Shown here in pieces: positions 1 through 7,163 of a stretch of 10,485 nucleotides of DNA. The DNA is taken from positions 1-10,485 of the forward strand of contig JAFVOV010000114.1 of NCBI GenBank assembly GCA_017505675.1, read 5' to 3'. How positions within the stretch are numbered: the first letter of the stretch is position 1; each line of letters opens with the position of its first letter. The position numbers and the translations under genes are program-made. Under the pieces are notes generated by a model that was not told the DNA's origin, did no database searches, and saw only the letters and a list, made by a program, of their open reading frames with translations. Source of the stretch: Clostridia bacterium (GTDB taxonomy: Bacteria; Bacillota; Clostridia; Christensenellales; Borkfalkiaceae).

Positions 1-59
1 GAATTCGTCAGGCTTTTAGGCTTAAATCCTTATAAAATTTATCGTGGCTGATATTTTCT
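1..59. other. Downstream flank of the operon's last visible gene, no feature recognised
   Basis: This stretch follows the TAA of the large lipoprotein gene. It is AT-rich, with a short AT-only palindrome (about 32-42) and a direct repeat of AGGCTT (10-15 and 18-23). I see no GC-rich hairpin with a T-run, so no intrinsic terminator, and no start codon for a further gene on the minus strand. The operon may continue beyond the left edge. Confidence 0.5.
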
Positions 60-2687
60 TTATTGCGCAGCCGTGAACACCGTTTCTTTAAGCGTTGCGT
101 TATAATCAATAACCGCGCCAAGATTCGGTCTCCAAACAAGTGAAGTCGCTTGACTTACGGTAATATTTACCGTATACCATTGACCGATTTCGATAGTGCT
201 TCCGTTAATCAACCACCCTGCCGTAGCATTCTTATAGAATGGCACGTTGTTACCCTGTCCGTCAGTAACCTTAACGTCCGTAACGTGGCTAGCCTGACTT
301 CCGTAAATCTGCCATCTTATACCGTGGTCACTAGTGTAAGAATTAACGTATATTTTAGTCGTTAACACACCTGCGCCGTTAGTGGTAAAAGTGAGTTGAT
401 GGAATTCCGCCGTGTCGCTTTTTTCAACCAAATATTTTTGTTCAATGTAACCGTTTTTATATTCGTTAATATAAGTTCCCGTTTTAGCAACGCTCCACAT
501 CTTGCTGTTTGAGCCTAAAACTTCTTTAGAGCCTTCAAAACGCGTATTCTTAAACAAAATTTGACTAGTTACCCAAGAACCACCGTCTGGATATATACAC
601 AAAACGTATTTACCGAGCGAAGCGGCAACTTGTGACGGCGCCATTCCGTCAAGACAAACGTATGCGGTATACCATTCGCCAACCGCCAACGCGCTATATT
701 CAACGAAAGTTCCGTCTGCTTTCATAAACGCTGAATACGGTCTTAAATCAGTATTCGGTTCAACACCGGCATCAAAGAACTTAAACGCAAGGTTTCCGTT
801 TATAGTTCCGTTCTCTTTTTCATTTGATTCAATATAAAATTCCGTAACTAAATATTTTGCATCCGCATATTCCGCGCCGTAAGTCAACTGTAAATCACTA
901 TATCCTGCAGATTCTGTTTTTAACGAATTATATTGCTGAATAATTTTACCGTCTTTTATGATATTCGTAATCTTCGCTTTGTTCGTTCCGTCTACGCCCC
1001 AAGCGAGATAGTTAGCGTTATCAGTTAAATTCTTTTCGCCTTCAAAACGCGCGTTTCTTAAAAGTATTGAACAAGTTACTTCCGTACCGCCGTCAGGATA
1101 CATACATATAACGTATTTCCCTTTAGACGCCGCGTTAGTTGCGGGCGTCATTTTTGCCATATCAACGTAAGCGGTGTACCATTCGCCAACCACCAACTCG
1201 TTATAAGAAACGAACGTGCCGTCCGCTTTCATAAACGCCGTATACGGTCTTAAATCAGTATTCGGTTCTACCCCAGCGTCAAAGAACTTAAACGCAAGGT
1301 TTCCGTTTTCAGTACCGTTCTTTTTTACGTTAGACTCTATACAAAATTCCGTAGCAATATATTTATAGTTATGGTATTCGCTACCTGCAATAAACAACAA
1401 ATCGCTATAACCGCCAGATTCTTTTATATCCGTTTTATAACGTTGCATAGCGTAGCCATCTACTAAAACGTCGTTTATTTCGGCTTTTTTCATACCGTCA
1501 ACGCTCCATTTTATAAACGTTGCGTTTGCCTTAAACACGCCAACTTCAACTGTCTTTTCATTAGTTAAAGAGTTATCGTCAGCATTTTTTGCCGTAACTG
1601 TAAGTAAATATTTACCTTCAGGAAGCGCCGCGTCTTGATTAGTGGTAACTTTTATTCCGTCAACGGTTATAACCGCTTTATAAGAATCACCTAGGCTAGT
1701 TAAACTCAAATCGTAAATATAATCTTTATGAAGTGGCGCAAGTTTTATAGGCGCAGGGAGTATCCCGTTTCCACCAACGTAAAGTTTATAGTCCTTAACA
1801 TCTTCAACGCTAAATACCGGCGTTCCGTCATCTGATACGTTTAATTTAAAATCATCCGTGCCGTATTGAGTTATGAAAGTAAGCGTGTATTCACCTTCTT
1901 CAAGCGAACGGTAAAATCCGCCTTTTATAACCAAACCGTTCTCAACCAAATCGTAAGTTTCAGGGTTTATAAGAGCACCGTTATATTCAACAAACCCTTC
2001 GGTTACTCCGTCAAAATTTGCAGAAATAGTTACGCTATCGTCAACGTATTTAACAGCGCCGTCAGAAATAGAAAATTCTTTTCCGTCGTCATTTTTTACT
2101 TTCCAAGTAATTTCAAAAACGCCGTTTTGCCCCGCTCTATCTTGCGCTAAATATTTAACCTTAAAATCGCCTGAATGTTGATTATAACTTGCGCTATCTT
2201 GACTTTTACTAACGTCAAGCAAATTCCCAAAACTATCTTTAATTACAACGTTTCTAGTAAAATTTGAAGAATCACGCGCGTCCGAATATAAAATATCAAT
2301 ATAATCTTTTGTAACTTCTACGTCGTTATAATATAGTTTTATTGCCCCGTAAACGTAAAGGCGTGCGCTCACCTTTTTATTCCCGTAAGAATAGTAAACG
2401 TTATACATCCCTGCATTTACTTGAGCAGTTTCTTCACCGACAGCGCTTCTATCAAGCGTGGGCGCAACTTTAGTCCCATCACCAAGCGTAACGCTTACGC
2501 CGTCAAGTAAAGTGGCGTTGTTTATAACACCCGCTACAACGTGTATATCCTGTACGCCCGTTATTTCCACGGTTTCATTATTAGACGGGTCACCATCTCC
2601 GTTCCCACCACTACAAGCAACGAACGCCGAGCAACAAATAAGCATAAGCATTATTGCAACTAGAGCGGTAAGTATTTTCCTTTTCAT
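60..2687 (-). CDS. Large multidomain surface lipoprotein with Ig-like domains and tandem C-terminal modules
   Basis: An 875-residue exported protein of no family I can name. The signal ends CCSAFVAC with Cys-25 the likely lipidated residue (Phe at -3 is less common than Leu), followed by a Gly/Asp/Asn linker (26-39). Residues about 40-388 look like three or four Ig-like beta domains, with phrases such as ITGVQDIHVVAG, EGEYTLTFITQYG and PEGKYLLTVTAKNAD that recall bacterial Ig-type domains. Then come three copies of a module: 389-557 and 558-727 are about 60% identical by hand alignment, and 728-875 is divergent but keeps the Trp-Ser-Val opening and the G-Q-W-Y-T turn. Each close copy contains GNLAFKFFDAGVEPNTDLRPY and VGEWYTAYV; no catalytic motif stands out. 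ATG at 2687 follows AGGGAG by 7 bases. As the last gene seen in the operon, it most likely displays carbohydrate-binding modules on the cell surface; adhesion is an alternative. Confidence 0.72.
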   Translation of the reverse strand: MKRKILTALVAIMLMLICCSAFVACSGGNGDGDPSNNETVEITGVQDIHVVAGVINNATLLDGVSVTLGDGTKVAPTLDRSAVGEETAQVNAGMYNVYYSYGNKKVSARLYVYGAIKLYYNDVEVTKDYIDILYSDARDSSNFTRNVVIKDSFGNLLDVSKSQDSASYNQHSGDFKVKYLAQDRAGQNGVFEITWKVKNDDGKEFSISDGAVKYVDDSVTISANFDGVTEGFVEYNGALINPETYDLVENGLVIKGGFYRSLEEGEYTLTFITQYGTDDFKLNVSDDGTPVFSVEDVKDYKLYVGGNGILPAPIKLAPLHKDYIYDLSLTSLGDSYKAVITVDGIKVTTNQDAALPEGKYLLTVTAKNADDNSLTNEKTVEVGVFKANATFIKWSVDGMKKAEINDVLVDGYAMQRYKTDIKESGGYSDLLFIAGSEYHNYKYIATEFCIESNVKKNGTENGNLAFKFFDAGVEPNTDLRPYTAFMKADGTFVSYNELVVGEWYTAYVDMAKMTPATNAASKGKYVICMYPDGGTEVTCSILLRNARFEGEKNLTDNANYLAWGVDGTNKAKITNIIKDGKIIQQYNSLKTESAGYSDLQLTYGAEYADAKYLVTEFYIESNEKENGTINGNLAFKFFDAGVEPNTDLRPYSAFMKADGTFVEYSALAVGEWYTAYVCLDGMAPSQVAASLGKYVLCIYPDGGSWVTSQILFKNTRFEGSKEVLGSNSKMWSVAKTGTYINEYKNGYIEQKYLVEKSDTAEFHQLTFTTNGAGVLTTKIYVNSYTSDHGIRWQIYGSQASHVTDVKVTDGQGNNVPFYKNATAGWLINGSTIEIGQWYTVNITVSQATSLVWRPNLGAVIDYNATLKETVFTAAQ
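63..506 (-). repeat. Divergent third module copy of the lipoprotein (residues 728-875)
   Basis: The C-terminal 148 residues start with KMWSVAKTG, parallel to the KWSVDG and AWGVDG openings, and keep an EQKY segment, a KIYVNSYTSD strand placed like EFYIESN, and IGQWYTVNI placed like VGEWYTAYV. The GVEPNTDLRPY core is missing and the end is shorter. Homology to A and B is likely but rests on spacing and few identities. Confidence 0.55.
507..1016 (-). repeat. Module copy B of the 875-residue lipoprotein (residues 558-727)
   Basis: Second close copy, opening with YLAWGVDG and directly abutting copy A. The DNA of the core (721-800) matches copy A (1228-1307) at 74 of 80 positions, including an exact run of about 30 bases, whereas the flanks of the module have drifted much further. 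The pattern fits tandem duplication with the core kept alike by selection or gene conversion. Confidence 0.88.
1017..1523 (-). repeat. Module copy A of the 875-residue lipoprotein (residues 389-557)
   Basis: First of two close copies, 169 codons long and opening with FIKWSVDG. It matches copy B at about 103 of 169 residues by my hand count. Its conserved core covers GNLAFKFFDAG, NTDLRPY, AFMKADGTFV, GEWYTAYV, GKYVIC and MYPDGG. The spacing of about 507 bases keeps frame. The fold is predicted to be a beta-sandwich, perhaps a carbohydrate-binding module; this is inference. Confidence 0.88.
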
Positions 2688-2701
2688 AATTTTTCTCCCT
2701 T

Positions 2702-4132
2702 TTATTTCTTATCAACTATTCTTATAAGCACGTTTTCACCGGCTGGGAGCGCGTAAATATTTAAATCTTTACCTTCCGCGCGGTCAACGATTGTTCCTTT
2801 AACGAACTCATACTCATAATCCCCGTCAAAAGTAAGGCAAACGTCCGCCGCCACATAAGGTGAATTATTTACCAAAAGATACACGCTTTCACCGCCGTTA
2901 TCAAAACAACTTACCAGACATTGTGAACTTGCCGTAACTTTCTTTAATTCTTTATATTCTTTTATCTCAATGTTTTCGTATTCGGGCAGTTCACCGTTAA
3001 ATATAGTTTCACCCGCAGTTATTTTTTCTATTACGCTTTTATCAGGTAACAATCCAAAATAGTTTTTATCGCTTACCATCATACCTTTAAGCGTGGCGTT
3101 TACAAGATATTTTTGAATTGCTTTAACTTGCATAAACGCATATTGAAATAGCGGATACTGTTCGGTAATATTTCCGAACCTGTCAATTATGCCCGAATGT
3201 TCTATAGGGCTTTTAATACAACAGTTAGGAAAACACCCCGTATAAAGTTGAAGCCCTTTTGCCCCGTACGCTAACGCAAGCGAAATTTGATGTTGAACTT
3301 CACCCATAGAAGTTACCCTGATGTTCTTATCGTAACACCATCTTCCGCCACATTGTAAAAACTGCCAGAACTTCTTACCGTTTTCACGCGCGTCTTTGGA
3401 GAACATTTGTTGTTGTTCCCATAAAATTCTATGTACGGAATTGCGCGCCGCCCCAAGTGACGCGTAAGGATAAGCGTCGTAACTTATAACTTCCGAGTTT
3501 ACTTTTTCTTTATAAAGGTTATAATAACGCTCGTAACGATAAATATTTTCGCGAACGTAAGGCGCGTATAGCGGGTCGGTTGGCTCATCTAGGTTTTCCC
3601 AACCAAACTGATACTGCTTGGACGTAATATAATACGGAAAAAGATTAACGTAAAAAATCTTTCCAGGGCATACGCTTTCAAACACTTTTTTACCTCGGCT
3701 TATACCGTCAAACATATCGCTACCCGGTTCGTCAATAAAAACAATTCCCGCAAAAGCCTTTTTATCTTTATATTTATTGAGCGATTCAATAAACCTTCTA
3801 TCCAAATCAAGTTTTTCTTCCTCGCTCATTTTTCGGAAATCTTTATATTTATCACCAAGCCCAGCATACTCTAAAGTAATTTTATCGCGCACCATATAGG
3901 CAATGCCGACTTTTTCCGCAATGTCTAACGCACGGAAAGCAAGATGTTCGTTTTCCGTACTCATTAAGTCTTCGTGCCCAAAAACAAGATTTACCCCACT
4001 ATTTTTAAGCAAGCGATACTGTTCTTCAGTAATCCTATCCGGATAACTTATCCCATCCAACTCGAAAGCCGGTTGAGGTCCGCAATAAGTTGATATTACT
4101 ATTTCATCATTGAGCAATTTATTAACGTCCAT
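2702..4132 (-). CDS. Cytoplasmic glycoside-hydrolase-like protein, paralogue of the preceding lipoprotein
   Basis: A 476-residue TIM-barrel protein with no signal peptide or membrane segment: the N-terminus (MDVNKLLNDEIVIS) is polar, so it is predicted cytosolic. It follows the preceding lipoprotein block by block: GVNLVFG (46-52), IAYMVRD (77-83), FAGIVFIDEPG (127-137), VISYDAYPY (215-223), FWQFLQCGG (255-263), then R272, E278 and LAYGAKGLQLY (287-297), and a C-terminal beta domain from about 400 ending PAGENVLIRIV. Asp-134/Glu-135 are the likely acid/base region and Asp-219 ends strand six. Unlike the surface copy it carries several Cys at strand ends (C261, C266, C300, C304, C305), which suits a reducing compartment or a metal site. 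The gap to the surface copy is 10 bases with overlapping stop and ribosome site. Best reading: an intracellular enzyme acting on the imported product of the surface step. Family and substrate are not recognised. Confidence 0.77.
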   Translation of the reverse strand: MDVNKLLNDEIVISTYCGPQPAFELDGISYPDRITEEQYRLLKNSGVNLVFGHEDLMSTENEHLAFRALDIAEKVGIAYMVRDKITLEYAGLGDKYKDFRKMSEEEKLDLDRRFIESLNKYKDKKAFAGIVFIDEPGSDMFDGISRGKKVFESVCPGKIFYVNLFPYYITSKQYQFGWENLDEPTDPLYAPYVRENIYRYERYYNLYKEKVNSEVISYDAYPYASLGAARNSVHRILWEQQQMFSKDARENGKKFWQFLQCGGRWCYDKNIRVTSMGEVQHQISLALAYGAKGLQLYTGCFPNCCIKSPIEHSGIIDRFGNITEQYPLFQYAFMQVKAIQKYLVNATLKGMMVSDKNYFGLLPDKSVIEKITAGETIFNGELPEYENIEIKEYKELKKVTASSQCLVSCFDNGGESVYLLVNNSPYVAADVCLTFDGDYEYEFVKGTIVDRAEGKDLNIYALPAGENVLIRIVDKK

Positions 4133-4145
4133 AATATATTCCTTA
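4133..4145 (-). promoter_or_regulatory. Stop codon/Shine-Dalgarno overlap between the paired hydrolase-like genes
   Basis: The junction reads TAAGGAATATATT followed by ATG on the minus strand. AAGGA (4140-4144) shares two bases with the upstream TAA stop and sits 7 bases from the start at 4132. The overlap supports this start for the signal-less paralogue, because no longer N-terminus with its own ribosome site fits between the two genes. Confidence 0.78.
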
Positions 4146-5513
4146 TTTAACTAAAATTAACGCGCTTTCGCCCGCTTCTAAATGGAGCGTAAACTCGCTT
4201 TCAGTTATTTCAGCGCTTACCGCGCGTTGTATTACTTGATGAGTGTGTTTTCCATTAAACGATAGGGTTATTTCTCCACGGTGGTCAGTAAGTGAATTAT
4301 TTACTACCAAAAGCGCCGTTTGCCCTTTGTAGTTAAAACACCCAACTAGCGCAGAATCACCCGAAACGGATTTTAATTTTCCGAAAGACGTTAAAGTTTC
4401 CCCTGTATAAAGACAAGGCGATTCACCGTTTATAATAACGCCCTCGTGTGACGCGTTCATCAAAATATTATCCATTGCTTGAATGTTCTTATTGATTTTT
4501 TGCGCGTAATAGTAAATAGGCGTTGTTGCGCCGTATTTATTGATTAAACCTATTTCGTTAATCCTATCTTCCGGTACGCTTAACGAATATTCTGGTGGCA
4601 TACAAAGGAAGTAATACGCTATACCTTTAGCGCCGAACGCAAGCATTGTGTTTACGTTCCAGCAAAGTTCGTATTCGTTCACAACCCTGTTGCCTAAAAA
4701 GCCATAAGAACCGCCTGCTTGAGCATAACCAAGCCATGGAACTCCTTTACTTTTAGCGCTGTCATTCATCTGACCTAACGCGTTAAACCAATAAGCGCCA
4801 ACCGTGTTTTCTAAACCCGCTACGGGATAAATATCGAACATATAATAGTCGACACCCATATTCCCAAAACCGTCAATATAACTTTGCCATTGAACTTTAT
4901 TTGTTTTATCAGAAGATAAATTTCCGTACTGGTTGTTCATATTAACGTAATAACTCAAATCGTCATAACCGAGTTCTTGTTTAACTTCTTTAATATTATC
5001 AATTGCCTTTTTGACCGTGCTGAATAATTCTACGGTTGGCTCGTCACGAACGTAAAGCCCCAAAAAGTTTTCGTATTCGTATAATTTTTGCAAAGACGTT
5101 TTAAACGCTTCTTTTTCCGCAACGTATTCTTGATTGTTATCAAAATTAACAGCGCTTGTGTCTTTCACAAAATAATTAACGCCGTGATTTTTAGATAGTG
5201 TAAGCATTTGCTTAACTACGTCAGGGGTTTCAAAATAATCGTTTCTTTGGTCGATTATAAAGTTCACACCACAATCGGCTATTTTTTTATAAACGCTATC
5301 AGTTATAGTGGTTGAAATTGTATAACCTTCCGCCTGATATTCGGGCGCAGGCCCTATAAAGCCCCCAATAGGCATAGTATCGCCATCATAACCGCGGAAA
5401 TTATATTTATAAACTGTTGATTCGCCTAAATCTCCGCTATCCCCGCACCCAACAAGCATAGTAGCGCCGAGCGCAATAAGGAGCGCAAGCGTAAACGATA
5501 TTATTCTTTTCAT
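4143..5513 (-). CDS. Surface lipoprotein with glycoside-hydrolase-like TIM barrel
   Basis: Likely a cell-surface carbohydrate-active enzyme of unassigned family. The signal ends in LVGC, giving lipidated Cys-23. The rest reads as a (beta/alpha)8 barrel plus a C-terminal beta domain: possible barrel strands at GVNFII (82-87), VNYFVKD (112-118), FLGLYVRDEP (150-159), LSYYVNM (186-192), VDYYMFDIYP (221-230), PWLGYAQAGG (259-268) and GIAYYFLC (297-304). Asp-157/Glu-158 of the DEP motif sit at the end of the fourth strand, the normal place for a catalytic acid/base. Asp-227 ends the sixth, and Arg-276 and Glu-282 precede the AFGAKG helix-strand turn. Residues about 380-456 form a compact beta domain ending EAGESALILV. 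It aligns along its length with the next gene product, which lacks a signal. DEP/GAKG patterns recall GH42-like and other clan-A-type families, but I cannot assign one, and activity is inferred. Confidence 0.78.
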   Translation of the reverse strand: MKRIISFTLALLIALGATMLVGCGDSGDLGESTVYKYNFRGYDGDTMPIGGFIGPAPEYQAEGYTISTTITDSVYKKIADCGVNFIIDQRNDYFETPDVVKQMLTLSKNHGVNYFVKDTSAVNFDNNQEYVAEKEAFKTSLQKLYEYENFLGLYVRDEPTVELFSTVKKAIDNIKEVKQELGYDDLSYYVNMNNQYGNLSSDKTNKVQWQSYIDGFGNMGVDYYMFDIYPVAGLENTVGAYWFNALGQMNDSAKSKGVPWLGYAQAGGSYGFLGNRVVNEYELCWNVNTMLAFGAKGIAYYFLCMPPEYSLSVPEDRINEIGLINKYGATTPIYYYAQKINKNIQAMDNILMNASHEGVIINGESPCLYTGETLTSFGKLKSVSGDSALVGCFNYKGQTALLVVNNSLTDHRGEITLSFNGKHTHQVIQRAVSAEITESEFTLHLEAGESALILVK

Positions 5514-5531
5514 AACTTTTTCTCCTTATCA
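5514..5531 (-). promoter_or_regulatory. Tandem stop codons and Shine-Dalgarno site before the surface hydrolase-like gene
   Basis: On the minus strand the junction reads TGATAAGGAG, then AAAAAGTT and ATG. The upstream gene ends with TGA followed directly by an in-frame TAA, and that second stop overlaps AAGGAG (5522-5527), 8 bases before the ATG at 5513. This fixes the start and ensures efficient stopping and re-initiation. Confidence 0.75.
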
Positions 5532-7151
5532 ATTCCCGGAAGATTTACCACCCGTATTCGTAATTAAATAATCGTCAGTATAAGGGTCTCTATAATCATA
5601 ATCTTCAAACGGTGTTAATCTATTACTAACAAAATTAACGCTTACGAGTTTTGGCGCGCTGTCAAAATTTATTATTTGTAAATTATCCAGTTTAAAATCA
5701 GTTCCCCTATGGTAATACATATAACCGTGCGGATTATTTTCATTTTTTACGTTTTGATTGCCTTCACCACGCAAAGTAATATAACCCGTTGGCTGAATAA
5801 GCATAGGATATTCATACCTTAAAATCTCTACAAACGATACTTCGTTTTTAAGTTTCATTGCTACGGAAAACACACCGTCAATAAGCCTTAAACGAACTCT
5901 TACAACCGTATCCGTATCAAAATCAGCGTTAAAAAACGCATACTTTTCGGGAACGGTTATAGACGTTGAGTATCCAGGAACTTGGAACGCCATTTTTGTT
6001 TTTCCGATACGCTTACCAAAATCCGTGTTTTCAGTATCTAATAACCCTGTTCCGTCTTTTTTATAAGGCATATTAACGTCTGCATCAAAGCGAATAAAAT
6101 GTTTAGCAGTCTCATAAGTTGACGAAGCGCCTTCTACGTTAGTGCCTTCCGCGCCCCATTCAATTCTATACCAGTATGAAGGTAATTGTTTTATGCCGTC
6201 ACTACCAACGGTCACTTGATTGTTAACGTCAAAAATATCGTAATAAAATTCAAAGTTTGAATATTTATATCTCGGTGAAAACGTGCTATTTTGCCCTGCG
6301 TTGTCAAATTCTAGCACACCGCCACGCGTCATTATACCGTCACCACCAGCGCGGAAAGATTTAAGATACCATTCGTTAGCGTTAAAATCATCCGAATCAA
6401 AATCTGCAACAGCGATAAGTGGCGTTTCAGGTTTTGCATAATATTCGTTTCTTACCGTTATATCAAAAATCGTTACGTCTATTTTTCCACCTTGCCAATT
6501 CTTTTTGCCCATAGATGAAAAAGCAACGTAGCCTTCGGCGATAGTTTTATCTTTTTCAGTTAAAAAGTATACAATAGTGCCATCAAGCGCTAAACTTATT
6601 CTACCGTCAGAATATACTTTTACGCCTATCTTATTTCCGTCAGTTTTAGCCGTGAACGGGGTAGCGCTTAAAATAACTTGTTCCGCGCCGTCCTTAAAAG
6701 TCGATATTCCGTAAGCATATCCATCACCGTTAGGGGTAAGATAAATAAAAGTAGTGCCGTTATCGCCAACGTCCCCCGTAATGCCTTTTATACCGTACAC
6801 AAACCCAAATCTCTGTCCGTCGGTCATATCGGTTATCTTTGCGGTAAATTCTGCGTGAATAGCAACTTCTATTTCTGCAGAAGAGTTAGCCTTATGAAGT
6901 GATAAAAAAGGATTTCCCGTACTATAAGACTCATCAAAATGAACGCTACCATTAGACACGGTAATACCCGTTTTAGAAAATTCCCAGTCGCCAAAGGACT
7001 TACCTGTAAGCATGCTATCGTCTATTAAATTTCCACCGCTTCTACCCGCGTCTACACCCGTAACGGAAAAAAACGGTAATATAATAGCAAACACCAACAC
7101 CAAAGAGATAACCCATTTGATAATTGAATTTCTGCTTGTTCTAAATTTCAT
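5529..7151 (-). CDS. Secreted or membrane-anchored protein with two LamG/DUF1080-like beta-sandwich domains
   Basis: I do not recognise a named family for the whole protein. Residues 1-10 are basic and 11-30 strongly hydrophobic, ending near VTGVDAG, so it is exported; there is no lipobox Cys, so it is either cleaved near residue 35 or kept as a signal anchor. Two beta-rich domains follow. The first (about 40-235) has the pattern of concanavalin-like folds: GDWEFSKTGITVSNGSV, repeated AEFTAKITD-type strands, KIGVKVYSDGRISLALDG, and a closing IDVTIFDITVRN. The second (about 245-495) starts with LIAVADFDSDDFNANEW and has NFEFYYDIFDV and FKLDNLQIINFDS, again like sugar-binding or DUF1080-type sandwiches. 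An acidic, Tyr-rich tail (FEDYDYRDPYTDDY, 515-528) ends the protein. ATG at 7151 follows GGAG by 7 bases and lies 12 bases after the binding-protein stop. Position in the operon suggests glycan binding at the cell surface, but a catalytic role is not excluded. Confidence 0.75.
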   Translation of the reverse strand: MKFRTSRNSIIKWVISLVLVFAIILPFFSVTGVDAGRSGGNLIDDSMLTGKSFGDWEFSKTGITVSNGSVHFDESYSTGNPFLSLHKANSSAEIEVAIHAEFTAKITDMTDGQRFGFVYGIKGITGDVGDNGTTFIYLTPNGDGYAYGISTFKDGAEQVILSATPFTAKTDGNKIGVKVYSDGRISLALDGTIVYFLTEKDKTIAEGYVAFSSMGKKNWQGGKIDVTIFDITVRNEYYAKPETPLIAVADFDSDDFNANEWYLKSFRAGGDGIMTRGGVLEFDNAGQNSTFSPRYKYSNFEFYYDIFDVNNQVTVGSDGIKQLPSYWYRIEWGAEGTNVEGASSTYETAKHFIRFDADVNMPYKKDGTGLLDTENTDFGKRIGKTKMAFQVPGYSTSITVPEKYAFFNADFDTDTVVRVRLRLIDGVFSVAMKLKNEVSFVEILRYEYPMLIQPTGYITLRGEGNQNVKNENNPHGYMYYHRGTDFKLDNLQIINFDSAPKLVSVNFVSNRLTPFEDYDYRDPYTDDYLITNTGGKSSGN

Positions 7152-7163
7152 AATTCTTCTCCG

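Noticed and set aside
1..42. Possible terminator, new gene start or cloning-site boundary (GAATTC at position 1)
   Set aside because: The palindrome is short and AT-only, the AGGCTT repeats are direct rather than inverted, no ATG, GTG or TTG follows the AGGA on the minus strand, and a second GAATTC near 402 shows the hexamer also occurs by chance inside coding sequence.
721..1307. Repeated DNA as a mobile element or CRISPR-like array
   Set aside because: Both copies are in frame within one gene, spaced by exactly 169 codons, and encode the same protein module. There are no terminal inverted repeats, target duplications or regular spacers.
1866..2150. Plus-strand open frame inside the 875-residue lipoprotein gene
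   Set aside because: It lies opposite a clear coding sequence with signal peptide and repeats, has no plausible ribosome site or family motif, and its composition mirrors the antisense of the real gene. Other plus-strand frames (for example 150-365, 2458-2727, 6678-6902, 7212-7451, 7488-7709 and 8859-9041) were dismissed for the same reason.
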